From positions 19,215,019 through 19,279,018 of the forward strand of contig CM049306.1 of NCBI GenBank assembly GCA_026874595.1: a DNA stretch of 64,000 bases, read 5' to 3'. Below the pieces are notes generated by a model, which was not told the origin of the DNA, searched no databases, and was given only the letters and a program-made list of their open reading frames with translations. The DNA is from Sipunculus nudus (lineage: Eukaryota; Annelida; Sipuncula; Golfingiida; Sipunculidae). The stretch's first letter is position 1; each line of letters begins with the position of its first letter. Below are positions 38,139 to 50,734 of this stretch, one piece after another. The position numbers were made by a program, and so were the translations under genes.

Positions 38139-38168
38139 CCCTAGACTAATGGCAGATAGGTAAGCCTA
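38139..38168. repeat. 30-bp indel between duplication copies
   Basis: The sequence between CGCCTA and GCTGTC is present only in copy 2. It ends in GCCTA, the same five bases that precede it, consistent with slippage deletion in copy 1 or duplication-type gain in copy 2. Confidence 0.85.
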
Positions 38169-38483
38169 GCTGTCAAATCTTGACACCTTTTACCACTCAA
38201 TGCCACATATGCAGATGTGTCCTATGCATTAACGAATTTCGCAACACATGTATGTACTGATACACATGTAAATGCTCTGCCGGAAGATGGAAGAATACGA
38301 TTTTAACTGAATAAAAGAAGCCTCCTGATTTTCTATCATCTAAATTACCACTTATAAAGGTTGTGACAAAACAAGATTGACGTCATAAGCGATAAGTTCG
38401 GTGTACTTGCATAAGGTAACTCGGTGCGTTGCAACATGTATATGAAACCAAACCTTATTTACCTTGTACTTGTTATGCAAGTG

Positions 38484-39531
38484 TGTTACGTTCCCTCCTC
38501 TCTATCATCACCTGAGGATCCCAATGGAACGGGGAAATTACCTCAAAGTTTAAAAATGCATCAGGTTTGCTTCCATTCCACTTTCCTGTTCACACGAGTC
38601 CAATGAAAGTCCAATTTGATGGTAAAACTGAAGATTTATTCTGATGATTCATACAATAATGTTCATTCCAGCAGAACATCATAAAATAAAAAAAAATAAA
38701 AGTGAAACTTGCTAACTACACTATGATCTGTTGATCTTTCCTTAAAACTAATCTATTGAAACGGAGCCATTTATGAATTTAGAAAATATGCCGAAGTGCT
38801 CTCAGAGTAAAATCTGGCTGTGCTTATATACAGGTCTGTCCATCAGTTCAACCAACCAGATACCTGAAGTTACCCTATTGAATATTAAAATACATGCTTT
38901 TTACCTGGATACTAAAGATTGTCCATTCAGAAGCTAGAAAAAGTTGTAGGCATTCATACATCTGAATATCTTAACATAATTACCAGACAGTAAACTTAAT
39001 CAAGACTTAATGAAATAACAAATGACATTGTTACCAATTCTGACAACTTACTAGGTGCAACTGTTGATAAGCTAGGGATAGTTTACAAGACTAAATGTGA
39101 TTTATTGCTGCACTGGGCTGAAACAAGATTTTAAGCCTGGTACTGGTATAATTTGCTCTCCCCTAAAAGACAGACAGTCACACAAATGCCAGGAGCTATA
39201 CAAACTCTGGGTGGCATATTTAATAGAATCTGGTACAGTGGACAAATATGTGATAACAGAAGAAACAGATATAACATCTAATTAACTGACCTAGTGTCTT
39301 AGATTCATGGATCTATCTGGTGTCTTAAATCCATGACACGGGCTGGACTAGCAGCTACAAGCTTCTATAAGCCATGTATCATTCTTTCAGATAATATATA
39401 TAAAACGTTATGAAGAAAAGTGATATACTATCTCTAATTAAACAAAGTAAGGTAAAAAAAAATGTCAATTAGTACTGTATCATCTAATTATGATTAGCAT
39501 TGTTAACTGACCATATCCTATAATCATAACA
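38484..39531 (-). mobile_element. Probable solo LTR inserted in copy 2 only
   Basis: Starts TGTTACG and ends CATAACA, flanked by AGTG on both sides, where copy 1 has a single uninterrupted AGTG. The TG...CA ends with TGTTA/TAACA inverted repeats, about 1 kb length, lack of coding capacity and 4-bp duplication fit a solo LTR. A minus-strand AATAAA near 38636 suggests minus orientation. Confidence 0.7.
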
Positions 39532-41031
39532 AGTGTCTGGGATGGATACCAACAGAAACTCTTTGTACCTGATAATGCAGCACCCCAGGCGCCACACTGA
39601 TTTGGTGGACATCGTGAAGTATCAGCTCTCCTGAGACTGATAAAAAGATTATTAATATTTAGTTAATAAAAAGTCTATATCCGACTATTTGCATTCCGGT
39701 ATATCAACTTTTGCCATTCGTAATGGTTTAACAAGCCACTGATAGATGGATTTATCTTACCCGACGCCATCTAAATCTTATATGCTCACTTGGTACTCTT
39801 TGTATATTTATGTATATGCATGTGCATGCATTTCTGCAGTTTTCCTATTTAATAAAGGACCATATATAGGCTTGCCTGATACATATTCTTTAGGGTTGAC
39901 AAAACTTCGATCCTTGACCGATTATTATTGTTCATATTTCTGTTTAAATTTATGCACTTGCAAAACGACGCGAGCAACCTGGTAATAGGAAATGAAATAT
40001 GAAATCATAATTACAATGAATTATATAATTAAACACTTTTTGATGCAGGTCCATGGAGAGAGGTTGCCTTATTGCGTTTTTTTAGCGAAAATGGTTTTAC
40101 CCACATTTTTTCGTGAATTTCTTTTAAAATGAATTGCCAGATTATAGCCGATTAATTAAATAACAGGCTACTTTTTGAACGGAAGGACTAATATTTTTTA
40201 TTTTTTTTTAATATCCTTGAACCGCATGAACACTTACACTTATGCACTGGAACATGCCAAAACGTGAAGGAGTCGACAGCGCTAGGACAGCAGTATGATG
40301 CAGATAGCTAATTAACAAGAACCTGATTATTTTGCGGAATGTGTTTCAGTGAATCGGTGTGTCTATATAAATACCTAATGTCTTCCGTGTATAAAAAGTA
40401 CGACATTCTGACAATTCTGGTACAAGTAAGCACGGTGAAAGACATATGAGCGTGCGTATATTTAAAATCTTGAGCAAACCTGAGTGATCTTCTGTTAGAA
40501 TGTCACATGGTGGCATTGTTTTGTACTTTAGACCTACACTCTATTATATTATATATCTGCTGATATGTGTTATATCCGGGCATGGCCAGTGTGCCGTCGA
40601 ATTTCAAAATGGCTGGTGCTTGCTGTCCTTTAATTTGTTGATTCTCATCGCGTTTATAGTACCAATCCTTACCGATTGGTATGATTTCCCATGACATCCC
40701 GCCAGTCAGATATGACTTTCGATTCACTTCTAACCACATCCTACGTGTGTGTACCCATGCACCTTCCACATGTAACCGCAGCGTCATGCAGGTGCCTCTT
40801 CATGCATGTACTATATTGAAGCTGTACATCGACTAAATATGAAAACTGTGATTTCCGAAATAAAAGTCGATTAGTTTTATTTCTGCATGGCTCTGCCACA
40901 CTCGCTGCCATTAACCCGTCACAGGAAGTGCGATCCCCCTGGTCCAGGTGGGGGGTTGAGGCTGGCGAGTACTTCACTTGGTCTGGGATCTGGTTACTGT
41001 CAGAAAACTGTATATCCTACAGCGCAATTTG

Positions 41032-41034
<3 letters not shown>

Positions 41035-41126
<92 letters not shown>
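41035..41126. repeat. (AT)n microsatellite in duplication copy 2
   Basis: Counterpart of the tract at 34311-34398. Confidence 0.95.
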
Positions 41127-41128
<2 letters not shown>

Positions 41129-41724
41129 GTACAAGAAAGTACAATCCAAATATGGAAAACACAAGAATATAATAAATCGTTATATAAATGATATACGTAG
41201 TTTATGACATTTCCATCTAAAATACATTGTAATAGAGTATTATTTTACCATTACGACAACTCTCAAAAACACATGGTATTATTTTACCAGTAAACATATA
41301 CCTCAGATATAACATCTTTCACAATATACTGCATGATGTAGTTTCGCATACCATGGATAGTGCTAATATTACGTAATGCTGATATATTGTTTTAGGGGTA
41401 CTGGTACTATAAAGAAACGCACAGAACGACATTCTCCTATCGATATAGCCCTCTATTTTATCACTATATACCTGAAGACAGCTTGTGTTAAGGAGTCATA
41501 TTTTCTACACTATAGGGCAAATGCAAGAGTGTCGGCCAAAAACGTTGGTACAGAGAAGAGAATTAAGAAAGGGGGACCTATGTCATTTAAAAATATAAAG
41601 TCAAAATTCAAGTACAAAGCTACGCAATAAGATTACAAACCCGTGAGGGTACTGGTGTCATCTTCAAATTTTGTACCACTTTTTAAAGTTAATAAGTGTT
41701 TTCTTTTGTATTTATAGATTCTTG

Positions 41725-41950
41725 TCACATCTGTCGATAATCATATCGGTTCTTGTCAGAGCCATCTATAATCGTATCGGTTCTTGTCAAATCATCGATA
41801 ATCGTATCGGTTCTCGTCATAGCCATCGAAAATCATATTACATGTCAGAGACATCGATAATCGTATATCAGTTCTAATCACGTGGACAGCCATCGATATT
41901 CAAAACGATTCTCATTACGTTATTTGAGTATCGTTTGGATTTTGTCACAA
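41725..41950. repeat. Degenerate ~35-bp tandem repeat, ATCGATAATCGTATCGGTTC type
   Basis: Words such as CATCGATAATCGTATCGG and TTCTTGTCA recur five to seven times with drift. No coding role seen. Confidence 0.65.
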
Positions 41951-42040
41951 CCATCAGAGCCATTGATATATCATATCAGTTGTCGACACAGCCGTCAGCG
42001 TCATATCAATTCTTTTCATGTATATTGTGCCATGCAGTCC

Positions 42041-42088
42041 CTGGCTGTACTTGTGAATAGCTGCCTGGCTGTACTTGTGAATAGCTGT
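42041..42088. repeat. 24-bp direct duplication
   Basis: CTGGCTGTACTTGTGAATAG plus CTG(C/T) twice in tandem. Confidence 0.9.
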
Positions 42089-42089
42089 C

Positions 42090-43526
42090 AGGTTGACTGA
42101 CCTGACGCAACTATCTTTAAGGAAACATGCATGGGATGAATTAGTGTGAGAGGGCGAACTATAGTGTGGGAATATCTGGGTATATAATAATGTCTCCTCT
42201 AATATATGAGATGCTTTCCCCCTCCCTACTAAGAAATTTCAGAATATTTTTCTTTGCATTTTAAAATTTTATTAATGTGGAGGCCTGTGAAATGTATCAA
42301 TTTATAAAATAAATAATTTTCTACACAGCGCGAGTCGGTACCTCTCCCTGTCCTTTCTGACAGGATTTCACCATAAAATGTCATGAAACAAAATTGTATT
42401 TAACACCATGTAGGGAAGCTTACATAGCTGCTTTACAACTGGCGATATCAGTCATTCCACATGAGGAAATGTGAGCTAAACTGACCAGTCGTCCGTTTTA
42501 GCCGTCAAAATAGCATTAACATCCTGACCAGCACTTGGAAATGAGCTTAAAGTAGCCGCACAGGAAAGAAGCTAGGGAATAGAAACAAGAGGGTCATAAT
42601 ACTAAATGTCATACACAGAATATTTATCTAGTACCTGCCTGGTCAGGATAGACTAAAATAGTATACCTTCTGTTGTAAATGGTTATCTGTATTTGGAATA
42701 ACTGGCGTTTTCTTCATCTAGCTGAAAGGCAGTGTATTAAAGGATAAATTGGATTATTGGAATGTCAGGTTGTACCATTCACTATAGTTTTGTTAAATAA
42801 TTTCATAGAACGTAAACATTGTTGACAATATATTTGATAAAATAGTATACATTAATTAATATATATGGAATCATAATAGAAAGCTATATCCAAAACTGAT
42901 GGTATAATTTTCTTTTCGTTCATTCTATTGCTTGGGAGGCTGGGACTGCCTGCATGGGAAGATTTAGCTGTCGTACAGATGGTTATGTGATCGAGTTTGT
43001 GGGATTATTTTGTGTGCAATTTACATCAAGAACAGAGAGGCCAAGGTCGAAATGGTACCTCAGCTGGATTTTAAATAACAAACCTAGAAGATTTATCAGT
43101 AATCCCTGCTCGAAGAGTCTGACACTACCAGCCTCCTACAGGTGATATGTACGGCTAAACTTACATCCGTGCTCAGCGTTTGTAAACAGTGAATCATGGC
43201 GTACATGTGTGGTAGACAATACGCAGAAAGTTTGGCTTAAAATTATAATTCTAAAGTGTTACTGAATATCTCAGCCATTTTGTAAGGAAAACACTTCAAC
43301 TACTGAGTACGACAGTACATGTTCACAATCACTTAACGATACAGAGTACTACGTACTTGCTAGACATATGAAAGAGCCGCTCAAGGCAAGACCAAGTAAA
43401 TATGGCGGAATAGGTTCATTAACCTCAAAATAAGGAAGTGTTGCATCGCATTTTTCATCTAGTTAAATGGTAAGGAGTAGGAATATGCACAACCATTAAA
43501 CATATCGGGCTGATACAATGAGTTTA

Positions 43527-43583
<57 letters not shown>

Positions 43584-44400
43584 TTCAGTACTACGGGCCA
43601 AGGCGTGTGGGTGGAATATAAACAACTATAAACCATTTAGATAATGCTTTGTGCAAACAACTGATTCAGTGTTTTTTTATGCTGCACTACTGTTCATGGG
43701 CGTTTCTTTCTATTCCGGGAAAAGTTTCGGTCATGCTCACTTCCAGAAAGTAATAATCATTAAGTGACCGGAAACAAAGGCCAAAATTCTCACGTGCATT
43801 CAGCGTTGTATATTTTTCTTGACGACAGTAAGTGGTCATTTCAAGATGGCCGCCAGCGGGTCACGTTACACATTGGCATGTTGCCATCCAAAAGTTCCAG
43901 ATGCAGTGACCTTAGCATTCCACCGTCAGCAGCTGCCGGTCACGCTGCGCAGTCAATCTCCTGTCATTAACTTACGATGACAGATGATGCGAGGCTTTAC
44001 GAACAGGAAAGCCCACGGTCAGTACTTGGTACTAAATGACCTTACCAGGTCTCTCAGTATCCAGACACCTTCACAGGAAGCCATCATCCAAAACCCTGAG
44101 ATCCGTTCCGCCTATGCGCGGGCTCGGGTGTATATGTACGGCAGTATCAGCATGCAGTACACACATGATATTAGATGACCTGGTCGTGGGTTTTCTGAAA
44201 AAAAGTCCTTTAACACACTTTAAAGCAGAAGCAACAAACAGGTAATCAGGATCGGAAGTTTTCTCCACTTCAGTTTAGTCTTTCTTAGTGTATTGAGTTC
44301 GCAAAATAACCTTTACGTTATTTAAGAAAACAACGGATCCGTGCTTTATTGTACAAACGATTTTCCACATGTAGAGTGTAAGTCAAATTCAAAGTTGGGG
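42090..44400. other. Gene-free stretch
   Basis: Holds an (AT)n tract at 43528-43580 and a GC-richer patch at 43760-44110 containing AAGATGGCCGCC (YY1-like) at about 43842. No exon could be supported. Confidence 0.4.
43528..43580. repeat. (AT)n microsatellite
   Basis: Uninterrupted AT followed by TTTTTTCAG. Confidence 0.95.
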
Positions 44401-44404
44401 AAAG

Positions 44405-44545
44405 TTGGGAAGATTTATAATTTTATGTGCCTCGACACAGCTATAGAAGTACTAAAAAGATGAACTCATTTTCATTTGAATTTACCAAAGTTTCAAACTG
44501 CTTTCTAGAATATCAGACAATAAAGTTTAAAATGCAATCCATCAA
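44405..44545 (+). repeat. Dispersed repeat, copy 2 (diverged)
   Basis: Has GTGCCTCGACACAGCTATAG, AAGATGAACTC, AAATTTACCAAAGTTTC-like text and AATATCAGACAATAAAGTTT, in the same order as at 59.2 kb. The palindrome is partly lost (CAGCTAT for CACCTGTAT). Confidence 0.6.
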
Positions 44546-44550
<5 letters not shown>

Positions 44551-44605
<55 letters not shown>

Positions 44606-44622
44606 TTAAACGCACACACACA

Positions 44623-44679
<57 letters not shown>
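44551..44679. repeat. Compound (TC)n-(CA)n-(CT)n microsatellite
   Basis: TCTC run, CACA run broken by TTAAACG, then a CT run. Confidence 0.97.
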
Positions 44680-44682
<3 letters not shown>

Positions 44683-47000
44683 TGATAATACCAATTTACA
44701 ATACATTTTTTTTCTCACTGAAGAACTGTCATGCAGGATCTAGGAGACTGGGTCATTTATTGGTTTAACAAATCCTTCACTTTCTTTCAATTTAAACAAT
44801 AAAGGCAATACCCGGTGTAACATTTCTGTCTGCCAAGCAAGGTGGTATTATTATCATATGTGTACTGGCGGCTACACCGACCCACGTGCGTGGCCTTTTG
44901 TTTAGCAGGTCTTGCACTTATTCAGACTGGTGCAGCTGTGGATAATTGACAGCATCTGTTATATCGTCTCTTCATCTCCATATACACACATCACACCTTT
45001 GTCAGTGGTGCTGGTAGGGTATCAAAACATGTCGCAGATTTTGTCCAAAACCACATACGATCACGGAAACATATAGGCCAACTTCCATCTAATTTTCGGT
45101 TCATGTTAGATGTCTTCAGAAAGCTTATAGTAAAGCTTATAGTAGAGAATCTCTCTACCTATCGTGCCAAACGGAAGTTTTGTGTTTATATTTCCGCGTA
45201 TGTATAGTTGGGGGTTGTATTGTCTGTGTTTGTACCTTGTCTAGGCTTTTTGTGTTGTCTAAGACAGCAATACGACAAAATATACATTCTGGGGGAGAAG
45301 AAACTTGAACTTTGGTTTCAACTTTTTCATAACGGATTTGTCACGATCGGCATTGTTTGGTTTTGTTTTGATTACTGGATACTGGCCATATATAACGTCA
45401 TACTCATTTGCATTTTTCAGCCGAAGGTATATAAACATATATTTCTTAGTCAGCTTATCAAGACGAACCAATCTGCTTTTAAAAATGTTTTATATTTACA
45501 TGAAATAAAGATCAAATAAATATAAAATAAAGTGACCTTTATATTGACAGTAACATATGTAATGACTGATAATAAAATGCAAATCTGCGACACATTATAT
45601 GGTTACGTATAAAGTATATACAAGGGGCTCTTCTCTTCCCCGTTTATAGGAAGCGCTATATAGCATTGTGTGCCAGAAGAGGAGGTTAGCTTAGTACGAT
45701 GCATGGTTAGCTAGGTGCGATGGTGGGGTTTTCTGGATATCCCCCTCAAATAACGCCCAGCCACGCAGCTTGTTTCTGGAAGTGTCACATATCCTGCCTG
45801 CACACAGCGTGTATAGGGCACCAGGGTATCATTTATAAAAAGGGCGGGGTTTGACCCTCTTTGAAAAATGTATAACTTAGAATGCAGTGAATCCAAAATA
45901 ACCCCTACAATCAGTCAAAATGATTGACCAAAGATGAAAAGAAAATGGCCCAGCAATGTCAATTTTAGCTGATGTTTTAACAAACTTATAAAATCCAGCA
46001 ATGGAGTTTGTTAATAATGCGACTTGGCAAAATGGCTATATCTAATGGTCCCAAGAGGCAACCAGATCCAGCCAAATCATTCATTATGCTATTTGATTAT
46101 TAGTAATTTAGACTCGATTAAAGAAGTACACATTCTTAGTTTACCTGTGGTAGACCTGAAGTAGTCAGCCTTATGGTTACAGTAGTTGTGTTTCTTCATG
46201 TAATATATGATGTATTCATCCTCATTGACTTAGTTATTTTTAAAATGAATTTATTCAGGCAGCATTTACGTCTGAGGTGCCCTTATAACCAGAAGAATTA
46301 GCGCCACCTATCTGTGCTTAGCTGTGATCGGTGTGCTTACCTGAACAAATATGAATACTGCTGTTTTACATATAGATAAGGTGTGCCTCTGTGTAGCAAC
46401 GAAAAGCAAGTTTATAAAGACAATATCACGTTTTTTGTTTTTCCAATGACATATAAACAGGTCGTATACGTGAGCGAATGTATAGATACAAAGGTGTGAT
46501 AGGCCTATCTAACTGCGCTTAATGCTGCGCGTTTCACCTTACCATTGACCACACGGTTGTACATTCATATTTATGTAGTGAAGCTGGTCTATGTTGAGAG
46601 AAAGTCAGATACACAGCTTGTTCTGTTTTATCTAAACAGAAGGCGAAACGGCAGTAATCGTTTGATATTTCTAAATTACCTGCTCTTTGGATGTATGGGA
46701 TAGTCTAGGAAGTCCCATGCGCACCACTCCTCTCGTATATACATGTGGTTTCTTGCGACTTTAGGTCTTGCGGTCGGAAAACGTTTTATCACCTCTCTCG
46801 GAATCTCCATAAGCATATATCTGGTTTACATAATGTATTCCTGTGACGATCTGAGAGAAAGATTTTTTTTACAACACATAGACCCATTCATTTTAGTGTT
46901 ACTCTACACCGGGAGATCCCTAGGGAGATTCCATCTTTGTATGTTTTAAAACGATATACGGTTCATATGGTGATGTCTTAATATAGAAAGATTTTCGGCG

Positions 47001-47034
<34 letters not shown>

Positions 47035-48500
47035 GCAAATATTTGCACTTTCGAGACGAATAGGTTGTCCGTCTCGTTTTTCATTATTCTATGCAGTGCT
47101 TTCATCAACCTAACTTTCTGGTTTTAGAAGATACATGTGTTTTTGTGACAATTGTGATGTATATACTTACATTGTCTGTTCAGGAAGAAAACTTCATATT
47201 AATAATCACAGTTTACCATGAAGGATCGACTTTGATCCTACTGAGACACGGTTAGATAGGTTAAATAAAGTCATGAAGCGTATACCTGCCACACGTATAA
47301 TCTGACAACAAGACAGGATTCCAGATTTTGCAAGAGAATGTTGTGTATATTATAGCTCAGGGCTGTCAGTGGGCCAGCTGCGGTCGAGGTCACAGGGTGC
47401 ATTCACTGCATGGCACCCCATTACGCTGGGCTTTTCGAAGTTTGACCAACAAGTGGATACCAATAACCACGAATTGTGCATGCGTACATATGTGATGACA
47501 GCTGGACGAGGAGACCAAGATATCAGTTATTTTATTTTATTTTATTTTTTTTAAGTAGCATCACATTTGGTAATTAGAAAATCTAATGGAGGAATATTTG
47601 TGCCGAGGTGACTGTGGCGCACCATCCTTCAGGAAGCGTGGGCTATATCTTTTGGAAACCGCATCCGCTTTGCCGGATAAAGGAATGTTTGGCCGGCTTA
47701 TCTTTGCTGCAAATATTAGGTCGTGATGTATAAGAAAAGAGTGTCAGGGTTTATGCAGATAAAAAAAGAGCTTGGTTAAACAGAACCATGAAACCCCGTT
47801 TATCTAATTGCCAGTAATGTCAGCGGTTAATCTAAGCTCACCTGCTTGGCTCTGCAGCTGGTAACATTTTCTTCAACCTTCAACCTTGTGAGCATTTTAC
47901 GCACCACAAACCTTGCACGAGTATAAACCATTCCCTTGGTACAAAAGAAATTTGCAGAAAATTTTACATTAGCTTCATTCTCAAGGGCAGTTCTTCGTGT
48001 GGAAATACAGTGTATACTGGGTCCTTCCCTCATTTATTTCTAAACAAAACAATGAAACAATGTTTTCAGTGGCGTCAATTTATCTTCAATGGAGGGGGAT
48101 GACTCACAGGCGGTGGGGGGGTGGGGGGAGGGGGGGGGGGAGGTGAGGTGGTAATCACAATTGGGACAACCTTTTTATTTACACAAACACATATTTTATG
48201 ATAAACTCAGATATGGAACCAAAGTCTAATATATATTCAAATTCCAATATATAAATATTACTCTCTGAATAGCAGGTGGATAGTCACATTGACCATCCCC
48301 CTTGCTAAAAAGGAGGGGGGGGTATATACCCGGTATTGACCCCCCCCCCCCCCCCCCCCCCCCGTATGTTTTAATCAAACCTGTTTAGGTCTCTCACGAC
48401 CGCGAGCCATGAGTCCGTTATCATTGGTCGAGCTAGTTTTGATTTTTGTCGGACATTTTATCCACCAGCACTCTACTATTTAATTAAGAAATTAAACCGG
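44680..48500. other. Gene-free stretch
   Basis: Contains an (ATT)n tract at 47001-47034 and G-rich runs at 48111-48141 and C-runs at 48340-48363. Open frames are short and lack splice or homology support. Confidence 0.4.
47001..47034. repeat. (ATT)n microsatellite
   Basis: About eleven ATT units. Confidence 0.95.
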
Positions 48501-48502
48501 CT

Positions 48503-48573
48503 TCTGTGGGTCAGGGGTAGAGCGCAGGACTCAAAGCCGGGAGATCGTGAGTTCGAATCTTAACCGAGGCGGT
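48503..48573 (+). ncRNA. tRNA-like head of a SINE or tRNA pseudogene
   Basis: A-box-like GGGTCAGGGGTAGAGC and B-box-like GAGTTCGAATC are correctly spaced. Acceptor arms GCTTCTG and CCGAGGC pair at six of seven positions (one wobble), and the anticodon loop reads CTCAAAG (CAA, Leu-like). D, anticodon and T stems are mispaired, so a working tRNA is unlikely; a Pol III-derived SINE head is the better reading. Confidence 0.55.
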
Positions 48574-49932
48574 GAGATTTTTCACGGTCGGCCTCCACCC
48601 AGGGTGATCGCTCTGCAGGCTTAAAGGGGCCCAATCACAAATAAAGCATGTTGAGTTAACACGAAAAATAGCTTCTTCCCTTTAAAATAAATATGTGCCT
48701 CCCAACATATTACCCTGAATCCTTTTGCTTTCTCCTGTAAACGAATGTTAAAAACAGTGGACCGGGCGCGATGAAAGGTATCAACATAAACACAGCGCGT
48801 GGGGCCGTGTGCATCGCAGAGCCAAAACACGTGTCAGTCAGGCAATGTCCTGTCTGACTTAGCCAAAAATGTAATAAATGCTTCTGCTGACAGAAACTCA
48901 GCGTGTTGCCCCTCGTAATCAGACTCCGGTCACGCGGCCTTGTTATGGTAAACAGACTGTGTTTACCAACACGCAAAGCCATAAACAGCTGTATGCAAGG
49001 AAATGAGACCGTGTGCTGGGATGGTTTTGGTGGGAAACATTTGTATAAAGGCAAAACTGAACTGATAGTGTGAAAGAATAGCCACAATTAAGCTCCTTAT
49101 TATGTCCCTTTAATGGGGAGACTGTGCCTATCAGTCGTGTTTCACTCACGAGTGCGCCTTTCGGGGGTCTCGTAGTCCGAAACCGGAATGGTACTCTTCA
49201 GATGTACATATACTTAGTTAAGCAAAGCATTAAAAAATGTAAACGGTTTCCTCCACCAAAAAAAAATAAAAAAAATTACGAAATTAAACTAATGACATCC
49301 TGTGTTTAATCTCTACGAAAAAATGGTTGCCCCTATGAGCGGTTTCGGACTGTACTCCGAGAACAGTCTCAAGGTGGGAATCTATCTGGGTGAGTTTGGT
49401 GGCAATTGGACCTGTATCTTCCACGTAGATGCCGGAGGATGGCTCTGGAAATGACCACCCCCTCGACGCAAATTATATTGTACTAGTAGGACAGCAAAAC
49501 GAAAGGCAACAGGAAGATATATACTGGTATTTAGTTATGTCTTATCAAGACCGATTCATAAAGATAGTATCCTTTCAAGCAGATCTTCATGCAATTCAGT
49601 ATGTCCTTTACAATAGTTGTTAATAGATTACCAGCTGGAAATAATAATAGGTTTGGCAGACACTTATAGAGCACGTGGGAGAAAACATTCGATGACAAGA
49701 AAATTAAGTACTCTGGCACAGAATGCATGTGGCGTTACACCTCGCCAAATGCACGTGATTGCGTGGCATCACTCCTCTTTTTGAATGCCCCTTTTTTGCA
49801 GTTTTATTGGCATGCATTATCAATATAAACACGAATTCATCTTTATATCAAAGCCAATTTTTTTTTTATAAATTGTTTAAAATAACCTAGTTTTGGAAGA
49901 GTATGAATACGTTTGTTGATTCAGGGCTAATG

Positions 49933-49935
<3 letters not shown>

Positions 49936-49982
<47 letters not shown>
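49936..49982. repeat. (AT)n microsatellite, left half of the retrotransposon target
   Basis: Continues on the far side of the LTR element at 53997; originally one tract. Confidence 0.9.
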
Positions 49983-49985
<3 letters not shown>

Positions 49986-50721
49986 CACTCCTTAGTCCTT
50001 ACTTCTGATGTTAATTTAGCTGCATATTTCCCCAGTGGCTCGGGTTTCGGTCTAGGTCAGTCCTGGGGAAGGAGTGCGCGGCAGCTATATAGACTGTCAG
50101 TTTGTATCGACAAGGAATTCTCTTGTAGAAACATTATTAATCCTTTATTCTCGTTGTCCGTACAAAGAAATATTTCAACAATCTCTCTGGTTAAACAAAT
50201 AACATAAGGAGTCCCCGGTTCGTTACTTGAACTGTTCTCTATTTAGCTGACTTGTTCTTGGCGGCTTGATGTTACCAGCGCTAGCCAGGGACTGCCCCCC
50301 TGTTTTTTTTCTCCCCGGCTGGCTCTACAGCTTCTCTACTCAAATTATCTCTCATTGGCTGACCGTTAAATGGTCACTATTTTAAACTTATTCCGATTGG
50401 CCAAATCAAACCGTCCCCGAGGCTGTAACTAAATCTATATTAACAAGGTCCAGATGGCCTCGGACACTGACAAAGACCGGCTATCAGAGACAGCGCTGGC
50501 TGATCTTAAAGCAATTAATTTGCCCTTTTAGGACACTCCTGTACCAAGCGCCGACCTACCATAATGTCATACCCTAGCCTCGGGGCAGAGCGACCCGTAT
50601 CTGGCTTGACACGTGTGATAAGCCGCACACACATTAGTATAAATTTCCTTCCCCAATTAATCATTGAAAAATCTAATCCACAAATACACGTTTTACTTAT
50701 TATTTTACTTATATTCTGACA
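49983..50721 (-). repeat. 3' LTR (minus orientation)
   Basis: 739 bp. A minus-strand AATAAA polyadenylation signal lies near 50136, about 150 bp from the LTR's 3' end. Confidence 0.9.
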
Positions 50722-50734
50722 CCTCCCCCCTTAA
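50722..50734 (-). other. Polypurine tract
   Basis: Minus strand AAGGGGGGAGG directly abutting the 3' LTR, the expected plus-strand DNA primer. Confidence 0.85.

Larger units (their letters stand above)
34688..41417. repeat. Tandem segmental duplication, copy 2 (6,730 bp, with insertion)
   Basis: Repeats copy 1 throughout. It is longer because of a 1,048-bp insertion at 38484-39531 and a 30-bp segment at 38139-38168 absent from copy 1. It ends AAAGAAA before unique CGCACAGAACG. Confidence 0.95.

Noticed and set aside
40974-41207. Ile/Tyr-rich frames near 41 kb and 34.3 kb
   Set aside because: Products of (AT)n tracts in the duplicated segment.
41396-41630. Acceptor-like TTTTAG followed by two open frames at the right end of the duplication
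   Set aside because: Two frames are open at once, no matching upstream exon phase is proven, and the acceptor lies in the duplicated part.
47369-47554. 61-codon plus-strand frame
   Set aside because: Short, ends in poly-T-rich sequence, no homology or splice evidence.
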